Source: Thiomonas sp. FB-Cd (lineage in GTDB: Bacteria; Pseudomonadota; Gammaproteobacteria; Burkholderiales; Burkholderiaceae_C). From it: a stretch of DNA of 64,000 bases. Both the position numbers and the translations under genes were made by a program. Positions 25,284-33,917 of the stretch are shown here, piece after piece. The stretch covers positions 992,001 to 1,056,000 of the forward strand of contig NZ_JPOE01000005.1 of NCBI RefSeq assembly GCF_000733775.1. The letters run 5' to 3'. The notes below the pieces were generated by a model that was not told where the DNA came from, ran no database searches, and saw only the letters and a program-made list of their open reading frames with translations. The first letter of the stretch is position 1. The number at the start of each line of letters is the position of its first letter.

Positions 25284-25880
25284 ATGCAGCGCCTTGTCCG
25301 GCTGTGGCGCCGCTTGTCTCTTCTTCTTCCGCCCTTGCTCATGGTGTTGCTGGCCGCCTTGAGCTGGTGGGTGGCGCAGGAGGCGGGGCGGGGCGCGGGT
25401 GGTCCCGGCGGCCCGCGCGAACCCCCACAAAAACCCGACTATTTCCTGCACGACTTTCACACCCGTACGTTCGACGCGCAAGGCCGTATCACGGCTCAGC
25501 TCAGTGGCCAGGCCATGCAACACATCCCTGGCAACGATACGGTGCGCATCACGCAGCCGACACTGCGCGCCCAAACCGCGCAAGGCGTGCTCACCACCGC
25601 GCAGGCACAGATCGGCATCAGCAACTCCGACGGCAGCAACGTGCAGTTGCTCGGCGACGCCGTGGTGCATCGGATCGCCCCCAATATGCCCGAACTGACC
25701 GTACGCAGTGACTTTCTCAATATCTTTCCAAATGCTCAGCGCATCAGTTCGAACAAACCCAGCACGGTGCAACGCGGTGACTCGTTGTTCTCCGGTGGCA
25801 ACCTCGAGATGAACGGGCTGGACGGCACCTTCGCGATGCGGGGCCAGGTCAGCGGAACCGTGGTGCGTCCAAGGCGCTAA
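25284..25880 (+). CDS. lptC: LPS export protein LptC
   Basis: A 198-residue bitopic protein: a single N-terminal membrane helix (LSLLLPPLLMVLLAALSWWV, about residues 11-30) and a periplasmic LptC beta-jellyroll with PDYFLHDFHTRTFDAQGRIT-type start (DYFLHDFHTRTFDAQG) and the end SGGNLEMNGLDGTFAMRGQV. It bridges LptBFG to LptA in LPS transport. It starts five bases after kdsC. lptA and lptB do not follow, which is unusual; an SDR gene comes next. Confidence 0.92.
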   Translation: MQRLVRLWRRLSLLLPPLLMVLLAALSWWVAQEAGRGAGGPGGPREPPQKPDYFLHDFHTRTFDAQGRITAQLSGQAMQHIPGNDTVRITQPTLRAQTAQGVLTTAQAQIGISNSDGSNVQLLGDAVVHRIAPNMPELTVRSDFLNIFPNAQRISSNKPSTVQRGDSLFSGGNLEMNGLDGTFAMRGQVSGTVVRPRR

Positions 25881-25935
25881 AGTTTCAACCATGCGCTGTG
25901 CTGCGAGGCGCAGCTAGCGCGAAGCGAGACCTTGC

Positions 25936-26766
25936 GTGAATTCGTCTATACAACACCCTGCCCTCCAGGAGCATGCGCCCGTGGCGGTGATCACCGGCGC
26001 TTCAAGCGGCATCGGATCGGCACTGGCCGAGGCTTATGCCGCGCGCGGCTGGCGCGTGGTTCTCGTCGGGCGCCGAGCGTCGGCACTCGACGCCACAGCA
26101 TTGGCGTGTGCCCAGCGTCAGGGCCTTGCGGCAGTGGATCCGGCTCGACTGCGCATCCTGGCTGCCGACGTACGCCATACGAAAGCGTGGTGCGAACAGG
26201 CTTCGACTCTGGTGGCCGAGTGGGGCTGCCCTCAGGTGGTCGTGGCCAATGCCGGAATCAGTCACGGCGTGGATCTCTCCCACCTGCATGATCTGGACGT
26301 TGCACGCGATGTGATGGACACCAACTGGCTCGGCGCCCTGGCCACGCTTGCGCCTTTTGTCGCCCCCATGCGTGCACGCGGTAGTGGATCGCTTGTGGGG
26401 ATCGCCAGCGTGGCCGGGGTACGCGGCCTACCCGGACACGCAGCCTACAGCGCGAGCAAGGCAGCACTGATTCATTCGTTGGAGAGTCTGCGCGTGGAAC
26501 TGCGCGGCTCAGGCGTGCGGGTGGTGACCATCAGCCCCGGCTATATCGCCACGCCGATGACCTCAGGCAACCCGTTCCCGATGCCGTTTCTCATCGCTCC
26601 GGACGTGTTTGCCCGCCGTGCGCTGCGCGCCATCGACGCCGGCCGTGCCTACGCAACCATTCCTTGGCCGATGGCGCTGGTGGGCAAGCTGCTGCACATC
26701 TTTCCGCGCGTTTGGTACGACCGCCTCATGGCCCGCCAGCGGCGCAAGCCGCGCAAGGGCCGGTAA
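25936..26766 (+). CDS. SDR-family oxidoreductase
   Basis: A 276-residue classical short-chain dehydrogenase: nucleotide motif VITGASSGIGSALAEAYAAR (TGxxxGxG), VVANAGIS, and the catalytic Ser-Tyr-Lys set in GIASVAGVRGLPGHAAYSAS followed by K. The C-terminus is basic (RQRRKPRKGR). Start is GTG at 25936. It lies 55 bases after lptC in the same direction. Members of this subgroup accept ketones or sugars; the substrate here is unknown. Confidence 0.88.
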   Translation: MNSSIQHPALQEHAPVAVITGASSGIGSALAEAYAARGWRVVLVGRRASALDATALACAQRQGLAAVDPARLRILAADVRHTKAWCEQASTLVAEWGCPQVVVANAGISHGVDLSHLHDLDVARDVMDTNWLGALATLAPFVAPMRARGSGSLVGIASVAGVRGLPGHAAYSASKAALIHSLESLRVELRGSGVRVVTISPGYIATPMTSGNPFPMPFLIAPDVFARRALRAIDAGRAYATIPWPMALVGKLLHIFPRVWYDRLMARQRRKPRKGR

Positions 26767-26962
26767 GCTTGCAAAGCGCTCGAGCCGCGTTCCATCATTG
26801 CACCTTGGCGCATGGGAAAGGCGGCCATGGCGACATCTGGCGCACCGGACCGCCCGGTCGCGGACCACTCCGGCGCAAGGCTTTCATGAACGCACGCCTC
26901 GGCAAGGCCCATGGGTTCGCGCCGCCTGCGGGATGGCGCATCCGCGGATAATGGGCCGACGC

Positions 26963-27844
26963 ATGCCTGTAACCCCATCCCCAATCCACGGCGCGGCCGA
27001 CATCATCGACTTTATTGGCCAGCGCTTTGAGAGCGCGCCCGCGCATGCGCGCATCGCAAGCCTTGTGCCCAGTCTCACCGAAACCCTTGTCGATCTGGGG
27101 CTGGACGCGCAGCTGGTGGCGCGTACCGGGTTTTGCATCCACCCCGCTGCAGCCGTGCGCGCCATACCCAAGGTGGGGGGCACGAAGGACGTCAACTTCG
27201 CCCGTCTGCGCGATCTTGCGCCGACCCATGTGCTGGTGAACGTTGATGAAAACACGCGTGAAACGGTGGCGCAATTGCAGGAGTTCGTACCCCATGTGGT
27301 CGTGACGCACCCCCAACAGCCCGCCGACAACCTGGCGCTCTTCGACTTGCTCGGCGCCCTGTTCAGCGCCACGGCCGGGGTGCAGGAAAGGGCACAGGGC
27401 CTGCACGACGAGTTCGGCAATACGTTGCGCGCCATCCGCGCCCGTTCCTGGCCCCTGCGGCGCGTGCTGTATGTGATCTGGCGCGAACCATGGATGACGG
27501 TGGCACGAGATACCTACATCGCCCGCACGCTAGCCCAGGTCGGCTGGCGCACGCTTCCCGACGTGGCCGGAGGTGACGGTTTGCGCTGCGCGGGCGCCAC
27601 GCGCTACCCGGTCTTCGATTGGGACGCGCCTTGGTTGCATGACGTGGATCTTGTGCTGCTGGCCAGCGAACCCTTCCGATTCGGCGCGGCTCACGTCGAA
27701 GTCACGCGCGCCCTGCTTGAGACGCGCGGTTTGAAAGCGGCGGTCCGGTTGATCGACGGCGAATGGGCGTCGTGGTACGGCAGCCGCGCCCTGCGCAGCC
27801 TGCCGCGGTTGGCTCAATGTGCCGCCGCGCTGCTCCGGCCTTGA
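26963..27844 (+). CDS. BtuF/TroA-like metal-chelate-binding protein without signal peptide
   Basis: A 293-residue protein with the helical-backbone metal receptor fold: RIASLVPSLTETLVDLGLDA, ARTGFCIHPA, VGGTKDVNFARLRDLAPTHV, and VLYVIWREPWMTVARDTYIA followed by DVDLVLLASEPFRF. This is the pattern of periplasmic cobalamin- or haem-binding BtuF-like proteins, but no secretion signal precedes it. An upstream in-frame ATG (26951) does not add one. Cytoplasmic homologues of this kind are common in Proteobacteria with unknown roles. No ABC genes adjoin it. Confidence 0.82.
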   Translation: MPVTPSPIHGAADIIDFIGQRFESAPAHARIASLVPSLTETLVDLGLDAQLVARTGFCIHPAAAVRAIPKVGGTKDVNFARLRDLAPTHVLVNVDENTRETVAQLQEFVPHVVVTHPQQPADNLALFDLLGALFSATAGVQERAQGLHDEFGNTLRAIRARSWPLRRVLYVIWREPWMTVARDTYIARTLAQVGWRTLPDVAGGDGLRCAGATRYPVFDWDAPWLHDVDLVLLASEPFRFGAAHVEVTRALLETRGLKAAVRLIDGEWASWYGSRALRSLPRLAQCAAALLRP

Positions 27845-27855
27845 GCGGGACCGCC

Positions 27856-28383
27856 CTAGAGCCGGGATCGGGCGAACACGCTGCGCCGGCTTTGGGCCTT
27901 GGCCTGCCACGCCAGCAATCCGAAGCCAATGAGTGGCACGAGAAGATCGGCGTAGCGCATGGTCTCAACCGGTTGGAATGCGCCCGCTGGCTGCGTGCTC
28001 AGCATCAGACCAAGCGCGCCCCCCCAAAGGAATGCCGCGGAGCCGACGACGGCGGCTAGACGCAGGCCCAGTCCACCGAATACCCCGAGGAAGCCGATTA
28101 GTGAAAATCCAAGGTAGGCCGCGGTGACCTGGTGCTGGAGGCCATCAGGCGATGCCCCGTGCAGATGGGGGGTGGCATCCCCGAACCAGGCAAGCAGCAC
28201 GAACCGCACGAGAAAGGTCAAACCAACCGCGTAGAGGAGGTACCAACGCAGCAGCGTGGACGCCACACGCTCGGCTGTGCGCTCTCGGTGCGTCGCGGCA
28301 AGAGAAACGGCCGCTGTCAGCAGCCCGAGCAACAGAAGCGTGATCGGAAAATCGTCAAATGCAAGCTGGATCAAGGTGATCAT
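27856..28383 (-). CDS. Inner-membrane protein, DUF6790-like
   Basis: A 175-residue protein with about five hydrophobic helices: PITLLLLGLLTAAVSLAA, LLYAVGLTFLVRFVLLAWF, TAAYLGFSLIGFLGVFGGLG, VVGSAAFLWGGALGLML and YADLLVPLIGFGLLAW. Between helices two and three, HLHGASPDGLQHQV is polar and may be periplasmic. This resembles small DUF6790-type membrane proteins. It converges on the metal-receptor gene with 11 bases between stops. Confidence 0.7.
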   Translation of the reverse strand: MITLIQLAFDDFPITLLLLGLLTAAVSLAATHRERTAERVASTLLRWYLLYAVGLTFLVRFVLLAWFGDATPHLHGASPDGLQHQVTAAYLGFSLIGFLGVFGGLGLRLAAVVGSAAFLWGGALGLMLSTQPAGAFQPVETMRYADLLVPLIGFGLLAWQAKAQSRRSVFARSRL

Positions 28384-28561
28384 TGCGAAACGCCGAGAAG
28401 GAAGAGCCTATCGAGCGTGAAGCGCCAACGACAAGCACGGGCCGCAGGAAATCCTGCGATGTTGGCTTCACAACCCCAAAGCTTAAGCCCTGCACGGGAC
28501 AATCCGGATGATTTTGTCCCCTGCTGCGGCCCGCGATCCCAAGTCCAACAAGCGCCCAAGG

Positions 28562-29173
28562 TCACGCACTCCCAGCTGTGGGGAGGTGCGTGAGGTCCTC
28601 AGGCTCTGGCCCCGCAGTGTCTGCAGGCCCCGGCTGCAACACAGGCTCGATGTCCACTCCCAGAGCGACGAGGAAACGCGAGACCATGTTGTACGTGGCG
28701 ATCACACCCACCAGCTCCACAACCTGCTGCGGTGGCATGGCCGCGCGGGCAGCGGCAAAATAGGCCTCGTTGACCTTGACGCGCCGCGTCATTTCATAGG
28801 CGATCGCCAGCGTCACGCGCTGGGCGGGAGAAAACAGCGCCGAATCATCCACGGCGGCGGGAATGTCCGCCAGCGCGGCCAGTTGCGTCGCGCTGCCACC
28901 GGCTGCGAGAAATTCCGGAGCATGATGCGCGAACTCATACTGCGCGTGGTTGAGCAACGCCACGGCGCAGATTGCAAGCTCGCGCAGCAGCGGATCAAGA
29001 TCCAATTCGGTCCTCACGGCGCCGAGAAAGCCATTCCAGCCTCGCGCAAACGCCGGACTGTGCAACAGCATGCGGTCCAGATTCAGAAGCTGGCCTCCTC
29101 GCCGAAGGCGAATCGCGTCCACCAGATCGGCCGGCTCGTCAAGGTCGGCCGGCGTATAGGCAATGCGTGGCAT
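28562..29173 (-). CDS. Carboxymuconolactone-decarboxylase/AhpD-like protein
   Basis: A 203-residue helical protein beginning MPRIAYTPADLDEPADLVDA, with the CMD-family core LRELAICAVALLNHAQYEFA followed by HHAPEFLAAGG and VVELVGVIATYNMVSRFL. The AhpD-type CxxC is absent: the first Cys is in AICAV and the usual second site is not. A peroxidase role is therefore unlikely and a decarboxylase-like or unknown role more plausible. Start 29173 has GGAG upstream. Confidence 0.82.
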   Translation of the reverse strand: MPRIAYTPADLDEPADLVDAIRLRRGGQLLNLDRMLLHSPAFARGWNGFLGAVRTELDLDPLLRELAICAVALLNHAQYEFAHHAPEFLAAGGSATQLAALADIPAAVDDSALFSPAQRVTLAIAYEMTRRVKVNEAYFAAARAAMPPQQVVELVGVIATYNMVSRFLVALGVDIEPVLQPGPADTAGPEPEDLTHLPTAGSA

Positions 29174-29339
29174 GGGAAAGGCGCTCCTCAGTGAGCTGAC
29201 AATGTAACTATGGGGGCAGCGCGCATCGCCGAACGCTCGACGATGCGCAACCAACCTTGAACTGGGCCACGGGCGGCCTCAGATACTTTAAGAGATTTTC
29301 AGCCCCGTTCCGCTTCTTCATCATTAATCGAGAGTCATC

Positions 29340-29756
29340 ATGCTTATCGTCTGCCCTCATTGCGCGAGTATCAATCGGGTCCCACCCGAGCGCGTGCAGC
29401 AGGATCCGCAATGCGGAAGCTGCCATAAAGCCCTTCTGACCGGGCACCCCGTGGAGCTGACGGACGCCACCTTCGAGCGGTTCGTGTCGAAGAATGAGTT
29501 GCCGGTCATCGTCGATTTCTGGGCTCCGTGGTGCGGTCCCTGCCGCATGATGGCGCCTCAGTTCGAACAAGCAGCGTCGTTGCTCAAGGGGCGCGCAGTG
29601 CTCGCCAAGGTGAATTCAGACGACAGCCCCCAGGCTTCCGTGCGAAACCGCATCCGCAGCATCCCGACGTTGCTGCTGTTCCAGTCAGGGCACGAAGCCA
29701 AGCGCCAGTCGGGAGTGATGCCGGCACAGGAGCTTGTGCGCTGGGCAGGCGTCTAG
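29340..29756 (+). CDS. trxC: Thioredoxin 2 with zinc ribbon
   Basis: A 138-residue protein. The N-terminal zinc ribbon has Cys5, Cys8, Cys25 and Cys28 (VCPHC, QCGSC). A thioredoxin domain follows with the active site WCGPC (Cys65, Cys68), the cis-proline loop SIPTLLLF and the DFWAPW strand. TrxC reduces cytoplasmic disulfides and is often induced by oxidative stress. A strong hairpin follows the stop. Confidence 0.96.
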   Translation: MLIVCPHCASINRVPPERVQQDPQCGSCHKALLTGHPVELTDATFERFVSKNELPVIVDFWAPWCGPCRMMAPQFEQAASLLKGRAVLAKVNSDDSPQASVRNRIRSIPTLLLFQSGHEAKRQSGVMPAQELVRWAGV

Positions 29757-29772
29757 ACAGGAGAGGGTTGGC

Positions 29773-29798
29773 CCTCGCGTGCACGATTGCACGCGAGG
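29773..29798 (+). terminator. Hairpin after trxC
   Basis: CCTCGCGTGCA (29773-29783) and TGCACGCGAGG (29788-29798) form a perfect 11-bp stem with a 4-base loop, 16 bases after the trxC stop. No T-run follows, so it may be a weak terminator or a 3'-stabilising hairpin. Confidence 0.55.
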
Positions 29799-30040
29799 CG
29801 GATGTCATTTGGTTGTGTTGCACGGACGACACGACGCGCACTTGATGCGTATCAAATTGTGTTTTCATGCAACCGCAGCCCCTCGGATGCGGCAATGGCC
29901 CAAAGTTTCGGGGGCGCCAAGGCAGCCCTCAGGGGAGCACCCGGGCAGAGCAATGCTTCGACATGCCAGTGGCCCTCTTCTGGCGTGTTGCGTGAGCAAC
30001 ACATCGACATACTTCTCCATGCATGTAAACCCGCCCTTCC

Positions 30041-30054
30041 TTGATCCCAGTCAA
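30041..30054 (+). promoter_or_regulatory. FNR/ANR-like box upstream of the cytochrome-porin gene
   Basis: TTGATCCCAGTCAA matches the FNR/ANR consensus TTGAT-N4-ATCAA at nine of ten fixed positions. It lies 73 bases before the Cyc2-like start, a sensible place for an oxygen-responsive activator site. The remainder of 29799-30126 shows no gene. Confidence 0.5.
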
Positions 30055-30126
30055 ATAAAGGTGGCTTGAGGGAACGAGAATGGTTCCAGGGAAAAGTTCC
30101 CTACTTCCAAAAAAGGAACCACCGTC

Positions 30127-31455
30127 ATGGAATCCTCTGCACCTCTCCGCACCCCCATTCAACCCATCGCATTCGAACGGGAAGGGCCTGGCCTTTGGCG
30201 AAGGCTGATCCTGGCCCTGTTGGGCTTGCTGGGCTTGGGACTGCTCAGCACACCGGCGCAGGCTGTGCCAGCCTTCGCCCGCCAGACCGGCCAAGCCTGT
30301 ATTGCCTGCCACGTTGGCGGCTTTGGCCCGCAGCTCACGCCATTCGGGCGCGCGTTCAAGCTGGGTGGTTATACGCTGACGGACGGCAAGAGCGGCCATA
30401 TTCCCCTGTCTGCGATGCTCGTTTCGTCCTATACGCACACGACCGAAGATCAAACGCCTTTCTACAACGGCATGCACGGCAATGACAATTTTGTCGCTTT
30501 GCAGCAAGCGTCCATATTCCTCGCCGGGCGGCTGACCGACCACATCGGGATGATGGGGCAGGCCACCTATTCGGAGACTGCGGAACCTGCCAACCTGGCG
30601 TGGGACAACACAGACGTGCGCTTCGCACACGACTACACGGTGGGCAACACGTCGGGCATCTTTGGCGTGTCGGTCAACAACAACCCCACGGTCTCCGATG
30701 TCTGGAACACCGTGCCTGCGTGGCAATACGGATTCATGACCAGCCCGATCAGTGGGGGCGTGCCTTTCGCGCCGCTCATGGCGAGCCTGGGTGGAAGCGT
30801 GCTGGGAACGACCGCCTATACGCTGATTGACAACCACTGGTACATCGAGGGCGGCGCCTACCACGGGCTCTCCAACTATTGGGGCAACTTGCTGCATGCC
30901 GGCACCTGGGGTGTCACCGGGTACGCACCTTATTTCCGGGCGAACTATTCGACCACCGTGGGCTCGAGCACCTATGAAGGCGGCATCCTCGGCATGAATA
31001 TGAAGCCCGCGACCATAACTGGCGGTTCCGGCACGGATAGCGTGAAGGACATCGGCATCGATGGCACTTACCAGTACATCGACGGCGACAATCACAGCGT
31101 GACGGTCAATGGCTTGTACATGCAGGAAAAGGCCAGCTATGACCAGTCCGCTGGCGCCTATCCCGGCGACACGGCGAAAACCCTGAACCTGAATGCGGCG
31201 TACTGGATTCACAACACCTACGGCGCCACCATTCAATATTTCAACATCAACGGCACCGCGGCGCTGGGATCGAACGTGCAAAGCAACGGCGTCGTCTGGG
31301 AACTCGACTGGAATCCGTTCGGCCAAAGCTGGGTCGACCCGGAAAAGAACCTCCGACTGGGTCTTCAGTACACGACGTACAACAAGCTCAACGGAACCAG
31401 CCAAGGGGCGAGCGGCAACAACAGCCTGTTCCTCTACATGTGGCTTGCCATTTGA
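30127..31455 (+). CDS. Cyc2-like outer-membrane monohaem cytochrome-porin fusion
   Basis: A 442-residue exported protein. A hydrophobic signal helix spans about 26-42, with probable cleavage after AQA46. The mature N-terminus reads VPAFARQTGQACIACHVGGF with one CxxCH haem site (Cys58, Cys61, His62), followed by PQLTPFGRAFKLGGYTL. This is the pattern of the fused cytochrome domain of Cyc2 iron oxidases. The remaining about 360 residues alternate polar and aromatic residues and end in NSLFLYMWLAI, consistent with a 16-strand porin closing on the final strand. The probable role is electron transfer across the outer membrane, for example from Fe(II); Cyc2 identity is by motif. AAGGAA lies about ten bases upstream. 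Confidence 0.75.
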   Translation: MESSAPLRTPIQPIAFEREGPGLWRRLILALLGLLGLGLLSTPAQAVPAFARQTGQACIACHVGGFGPQLTPFGRAFKLGGYTLTDGKSGHIPLSAMLVSSYTHTTEDQTPFYNGMHGNDNFVALQQASIFLAGRLTDHIGMMGQATYSETAEPANLAWDNTDVRFAHDYTVGNTSGIFGVSVNNNPTVSDVWNTVPAWQYGFMTSPISGGVPFAPLMASLGGSVLGTTAYTLIDNHWYIEGGAYHGLSNYWGNLLHAGTWGVTGYAPYFRANYSTTVGSSTYEGGILGMNMKPATITGGSGTDSVKDIGIDGTYQYIDGDNHSVTVNGLYMQEKASYDQSAGAYPGDTAKTLNLNAAYWIHNTYGATIQYFNINGTAALGSNVQSNGVVWELDWNPFGQSWVDPEKNLRLGLQYTTYNKLNGTSQGASGNNSLFLYMWLAI

Positions 31456-31693
31456 CACCGCTGCAGACGTGCCTGGGGCGTCCTCGTGAAGATCAACCAA
31501 CGACTTTCTGATCGAATGTTCAACAGGATTCGTTGTAAAAAGAGGACGCCCTTGGTGACAAAAACGCTGGTGCGGCGCACCATTTCGTTGGCAGCAGTCC
31601 CGCGGCCAGCGACATGCGCGCCCTCTTGGGGCCTTTCTGGACCGCGATCTGACTGCCGATGACCGTTCACACCATCGACCAAGGAAAGCAACC

Positions 31694-31969
31694 ATGTCAG
31701 CACCCACCAGCGGCCTGTATTTTGCGCAGGCCTTTCACCACGGAGAACCCGATCACCGCAGCTACGTCATTTCCATTGGCAGCAGGGAGCGCGTCGAGGC
31801 GCTTGCACGCGCCGAACACGCCAAGCACGGAGGGGAATACGGGGTAGCGATCTATCAGGTGGTGCCTGATGCTGCAGTGCAAGAGCATCCGCGCCTGGTG
31901 GCGTATTTCGGATCAGCCATGGGCGAACGGTGGACTGCGGGACAACAGGCACAAAGCATCACCGCCTGA
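31694..31969 (+). CDS. Small hypothetical protein
   Basis: A 91-residue soluble protein, rich in His and Glu, with YFAQAFHHGEPDHRSYVISI near the start and GGEYGVAIYQVVPDAAVQEH later. AAGGAA stands nine bases before the ATG, and a textbook terminator follows the stop by about 25 bases, so this is probably a real gene. No family is recognised. It is the next gene downstream of the cytochrome-porin, 238 bases away. Confidence 0.6.
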   Translation: MSAPTSGLYFAQAFHHGEPDHRSYVISIGSRERVEALARAEHAKHGGEYGVAIYQVVPDAAVQEHPRLVAYFGSAMGERWTAGQQAQSITA

Positions 31970-31994
31970 TCGTCGCACAGCGCTGCGCGCACAC

Positions 31995-32028
31995 CGACCA
32001 GCCTCTCGGGCGCTGGTCGTTTTTTTTT
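31995..32028 (+). terminator. Rho-independent terminator
   Basis: CGACCAGC (31995-32002) pairs with GCTGGTCG (32012-32019) around a 9-base loop and runs directly into nine T residues (32020-32028). It ends the transcript of the 91-residue protein. Confidence 0.9.
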
Positions 32029-32360
32029 GCCCCCGAGGGCTCGGCCCCGACGCAACCGCTCCGGCATCGACGTCGTTGACCGCCCGCTGGGCCGATTCAG
32101 GCATGCTGGAGCGTCGTACGGCGTTGCGGTACCGCGTTAAGGCCATGCTGCATCATGCCCGCGGGATGCCGCTCCATGGCGTCAGGTCGCAACGCCACGC
32201 ATGGGCTGGCACCAGGACACCGACAGACCCTACGCGCCGCCAACCGGCAATGACCCCGGTTTTCGGCCCTGCGCACGGGTCGCGCAACGGTCAGGCGCAG
32301 CCCTCCAAGTCCGAATGTGAGCTCCATTCCCGAGACGCCAAAGTACTCGGGACCAATCAC
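32029..32360. other. No gene recognised
   Basis: Frames on both strands here lack start signals and motifs. Nothing beyond the preceding terminator was seen. Confidence 0.5.
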
Positions 32361-32534
32361 TCACCGCCGAGGCGTTTTATTCAAGATATCGGCGTCGTGC
32401 GCAGCGTCGTCCGCGCGAATTTTGCGAATGAAGAACACGACGAAAAACACCCCCATGCCAAGCATGAAAATGATGACAGCCAAGCTCATCAGGCCCGAAT
32501 CGGTGCCCATCAAACTGCTCCAGACTGATTGCAT
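32361..32534 (-). CDS. DUF3149 small membrane protein
   Basis: A 57-residue protein, MQSVWSSLMGTDSGLMSLAV followed by a single membrane helix (IIFMLGMGVFFVVFFI) and a basic then acidic tail (RKIRADDAAHDADILNKTP). This is the DUF3149 pattern, common and short in Betaproteobacteria. GGGGAGGAG lies about seven bases before the ATG at 32534, which decides this start over the longer open frame. The function is unknown. Confidence 0.8.
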   Translation of the reverse strand: MQSVWSSLMGTDSGLMSLAVIIFMLGMGVFFVVFFIRKIRADDAAHDADILNKTPRR

Positions 32535-32661
32535 CGAGCATCTCCTCCCCAGGTTCGTAGAGACAAAGCTTAGAAAGCCTGCCGTCGTTGCGTTTTGATA
32601 CAACGCAAAAAAGAGCTCCATCACGATATCCTGTGAACCCCAGCGTGCCCAATGCATCCCG

Positions 32662-33006
32662 ATGCCCACGACAACCCTTAAAAGTGCCGCGACTCTCGGT
32701 TGGGCCGGAGTCGTGCCGTTTGTCGTCCTGGCCTCTTTGGGGTGGTCCAGCCCGCAGGACGCCCTGATGCGCCCCTTTGCGCTCGGCCTGCTCAGTGCTA
32801 ACGCCGCACTGATGCTTCTGGCGCGCGCGATGGATGGACTGCTGTGGCCTGGCTACGCCCGCGCCGCGCATGCCGCCGGATGGCCCGACGCCGAGCAGTG
32901 GAGCAGGCTTGCCGCAACGTGGCTGCATCTGCGCACGCGGCTCACGGCCGCGGCCGTGCTGTGTCTGGCGGCGGCCTGGGCCTCACCCCACTTCGGCACG
33001 GCGTGA
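32662..33006 (+). CDS. Small membrane protein of unknown family
   Basis: A 114-residue protein with about three hydrophobic helices: LGWAGVVPFVVLASLGW, ALGLLSANAALMLLARAM and LTAAAVLCLAAAWA. The first helix resembles the start of DUF3429-type proteins, but the rest is too short to be sure. It is divergent from the DUF3149 gene and 53 bases upstream of the PhzF-family gene in the same direction. Confidence 0.55.
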   Translation: MPTTTLKSAATLGWAGVVPFVVLASLGWSSPQDALMRPFALGLLSANAALMLLARAMDGLLWPGYARAAHAAGWPDAEQWSRLAATWLHLRTRLTAAAVLCLAAAWASPHFGTA

Positions 33007-33059
33007 GGCGATCACCAGATGCTGCGACGTTCCCTCACTCTCGACACATCTCCAGCACG

Positions 33060-33917
33060 ATGCGCCTGCCCTTTGCTCAGCTTGACGTTTTCGCCCCCGA
33101 ACCCTTCAGCGGCAACCCGCTGGCCGTCGTGTTCGATGCCGACAGCCTTCCCGCGTCGCGCATGCAGGCCATCGCCGCGTGGCTGGGCCTTTCGGAGACG
33201 ACCTTCGTGCTGCAGCCCTTGCAGAGCAGCGCTGATTATCGGTTGCGCATTTTCACCCCTGGCGGCGAATTGCCCTTCGCGGGACACCCGACCTTGGGTA
33301 CTTGCGCGGCTTGGTTGCTCGCGGGCGGCAAACCGAAGCAACCGGACATGGTGATGCAGGAGTCGGGCGTCGGTCTGGTCGCCGTGCGTCGCCTTGAGAC
33401 CGCGGCCCACCGCACCCAACGCTTGGCGTTCGCTGCACCGAACGTCACGATCGGCGCGGTCGAGCCCGATTTGCTTCACGCCATTTGCGCGGCGCTCGGC
33501 CTTTCACTGCAGCAAGTGCGAGCCAGCGCATGGCTGGACAACGGCCCGCGTTGGCTTGCGCTTTGGCTGGACTCTGCCAGCACGGTACTGGCTCTTGACC
33601 CAGACCATGCAACGCTCAAGGCCTTGGGCGTGAAAGTCGGCGTCTGCGGCCCACACCTCGAAGGCCATGAGGCTGCGATCGAGGTGCGCGCGTTCGCTGC
33701 AGCCACTGGCGTGCCGGAGGACCCCGTCACTGGAAGTCTCAATGCAAGCCTGGCGCAGTGGCTGATCGGCCTGCGCGCTCTACCGACCTGCTACACGGCG
33801 GCACAGGGCACGCGCCTTGCACGAACGGGAAGGGTCGCCATCGAGCAGGACACACAAGGGCAGGTCTGGATTGGCGGCCAGGTCCAGGAAGTGATGCGCG
33901 GCGAAATCGCCGTCTGA
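33060..33917 (+). CDS. PhzF-family isomerase/epimerase
   Basis: A 285-residue protein of the PhzF (diaminopimelate-epimerase-like) fold: QLDVFAPEPFSGNPLAVVFD, catalytic Glu in LSETTFV, TPGGELPFAGHPTLG, and GVPEDPVTGSLNASLAQWL with a C-terminal RTGRVAIE. The start at 33060 fits the family beginning (PFAQLDVFA). Members isomerise small acids; the substrate is unknown. There are no phenazine genes nearby. Confidence 0.9.
   Translation: MRLPFAQLDVFAPEPFSGNPLAVVFDADSLPASRMQAIAAWLGLSETTFVLQPLQSSADYRLRIFTPGGELPFAGHPTLGTCAAWLLAGGKPKQPDMVMQESGVGLVAVRRLETAAHRTQRLAFAAPNVTIGAVEPDLLHAICAALGLSLQQVRASAWLDNGPRWLALWLDSASTVLALDPDHATLKALGVKVGVCGPHLEGHEAAIEVRAFAAATGVPEDPVTGSLNASLAQWLIGLRALPTCYTAAQGTRLARTGRVAIEQDTQGQVWIGGQVQEVMRGEIAV

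Noticed and set aside
31476..31551. Inverted repeat GGGCGTCCTC/GAGGACGCCC after the cytochrome-porin gene
   Set aside because: The arms are only ten bases and 56 bases apart with no T-run; too weak to call a terminator.
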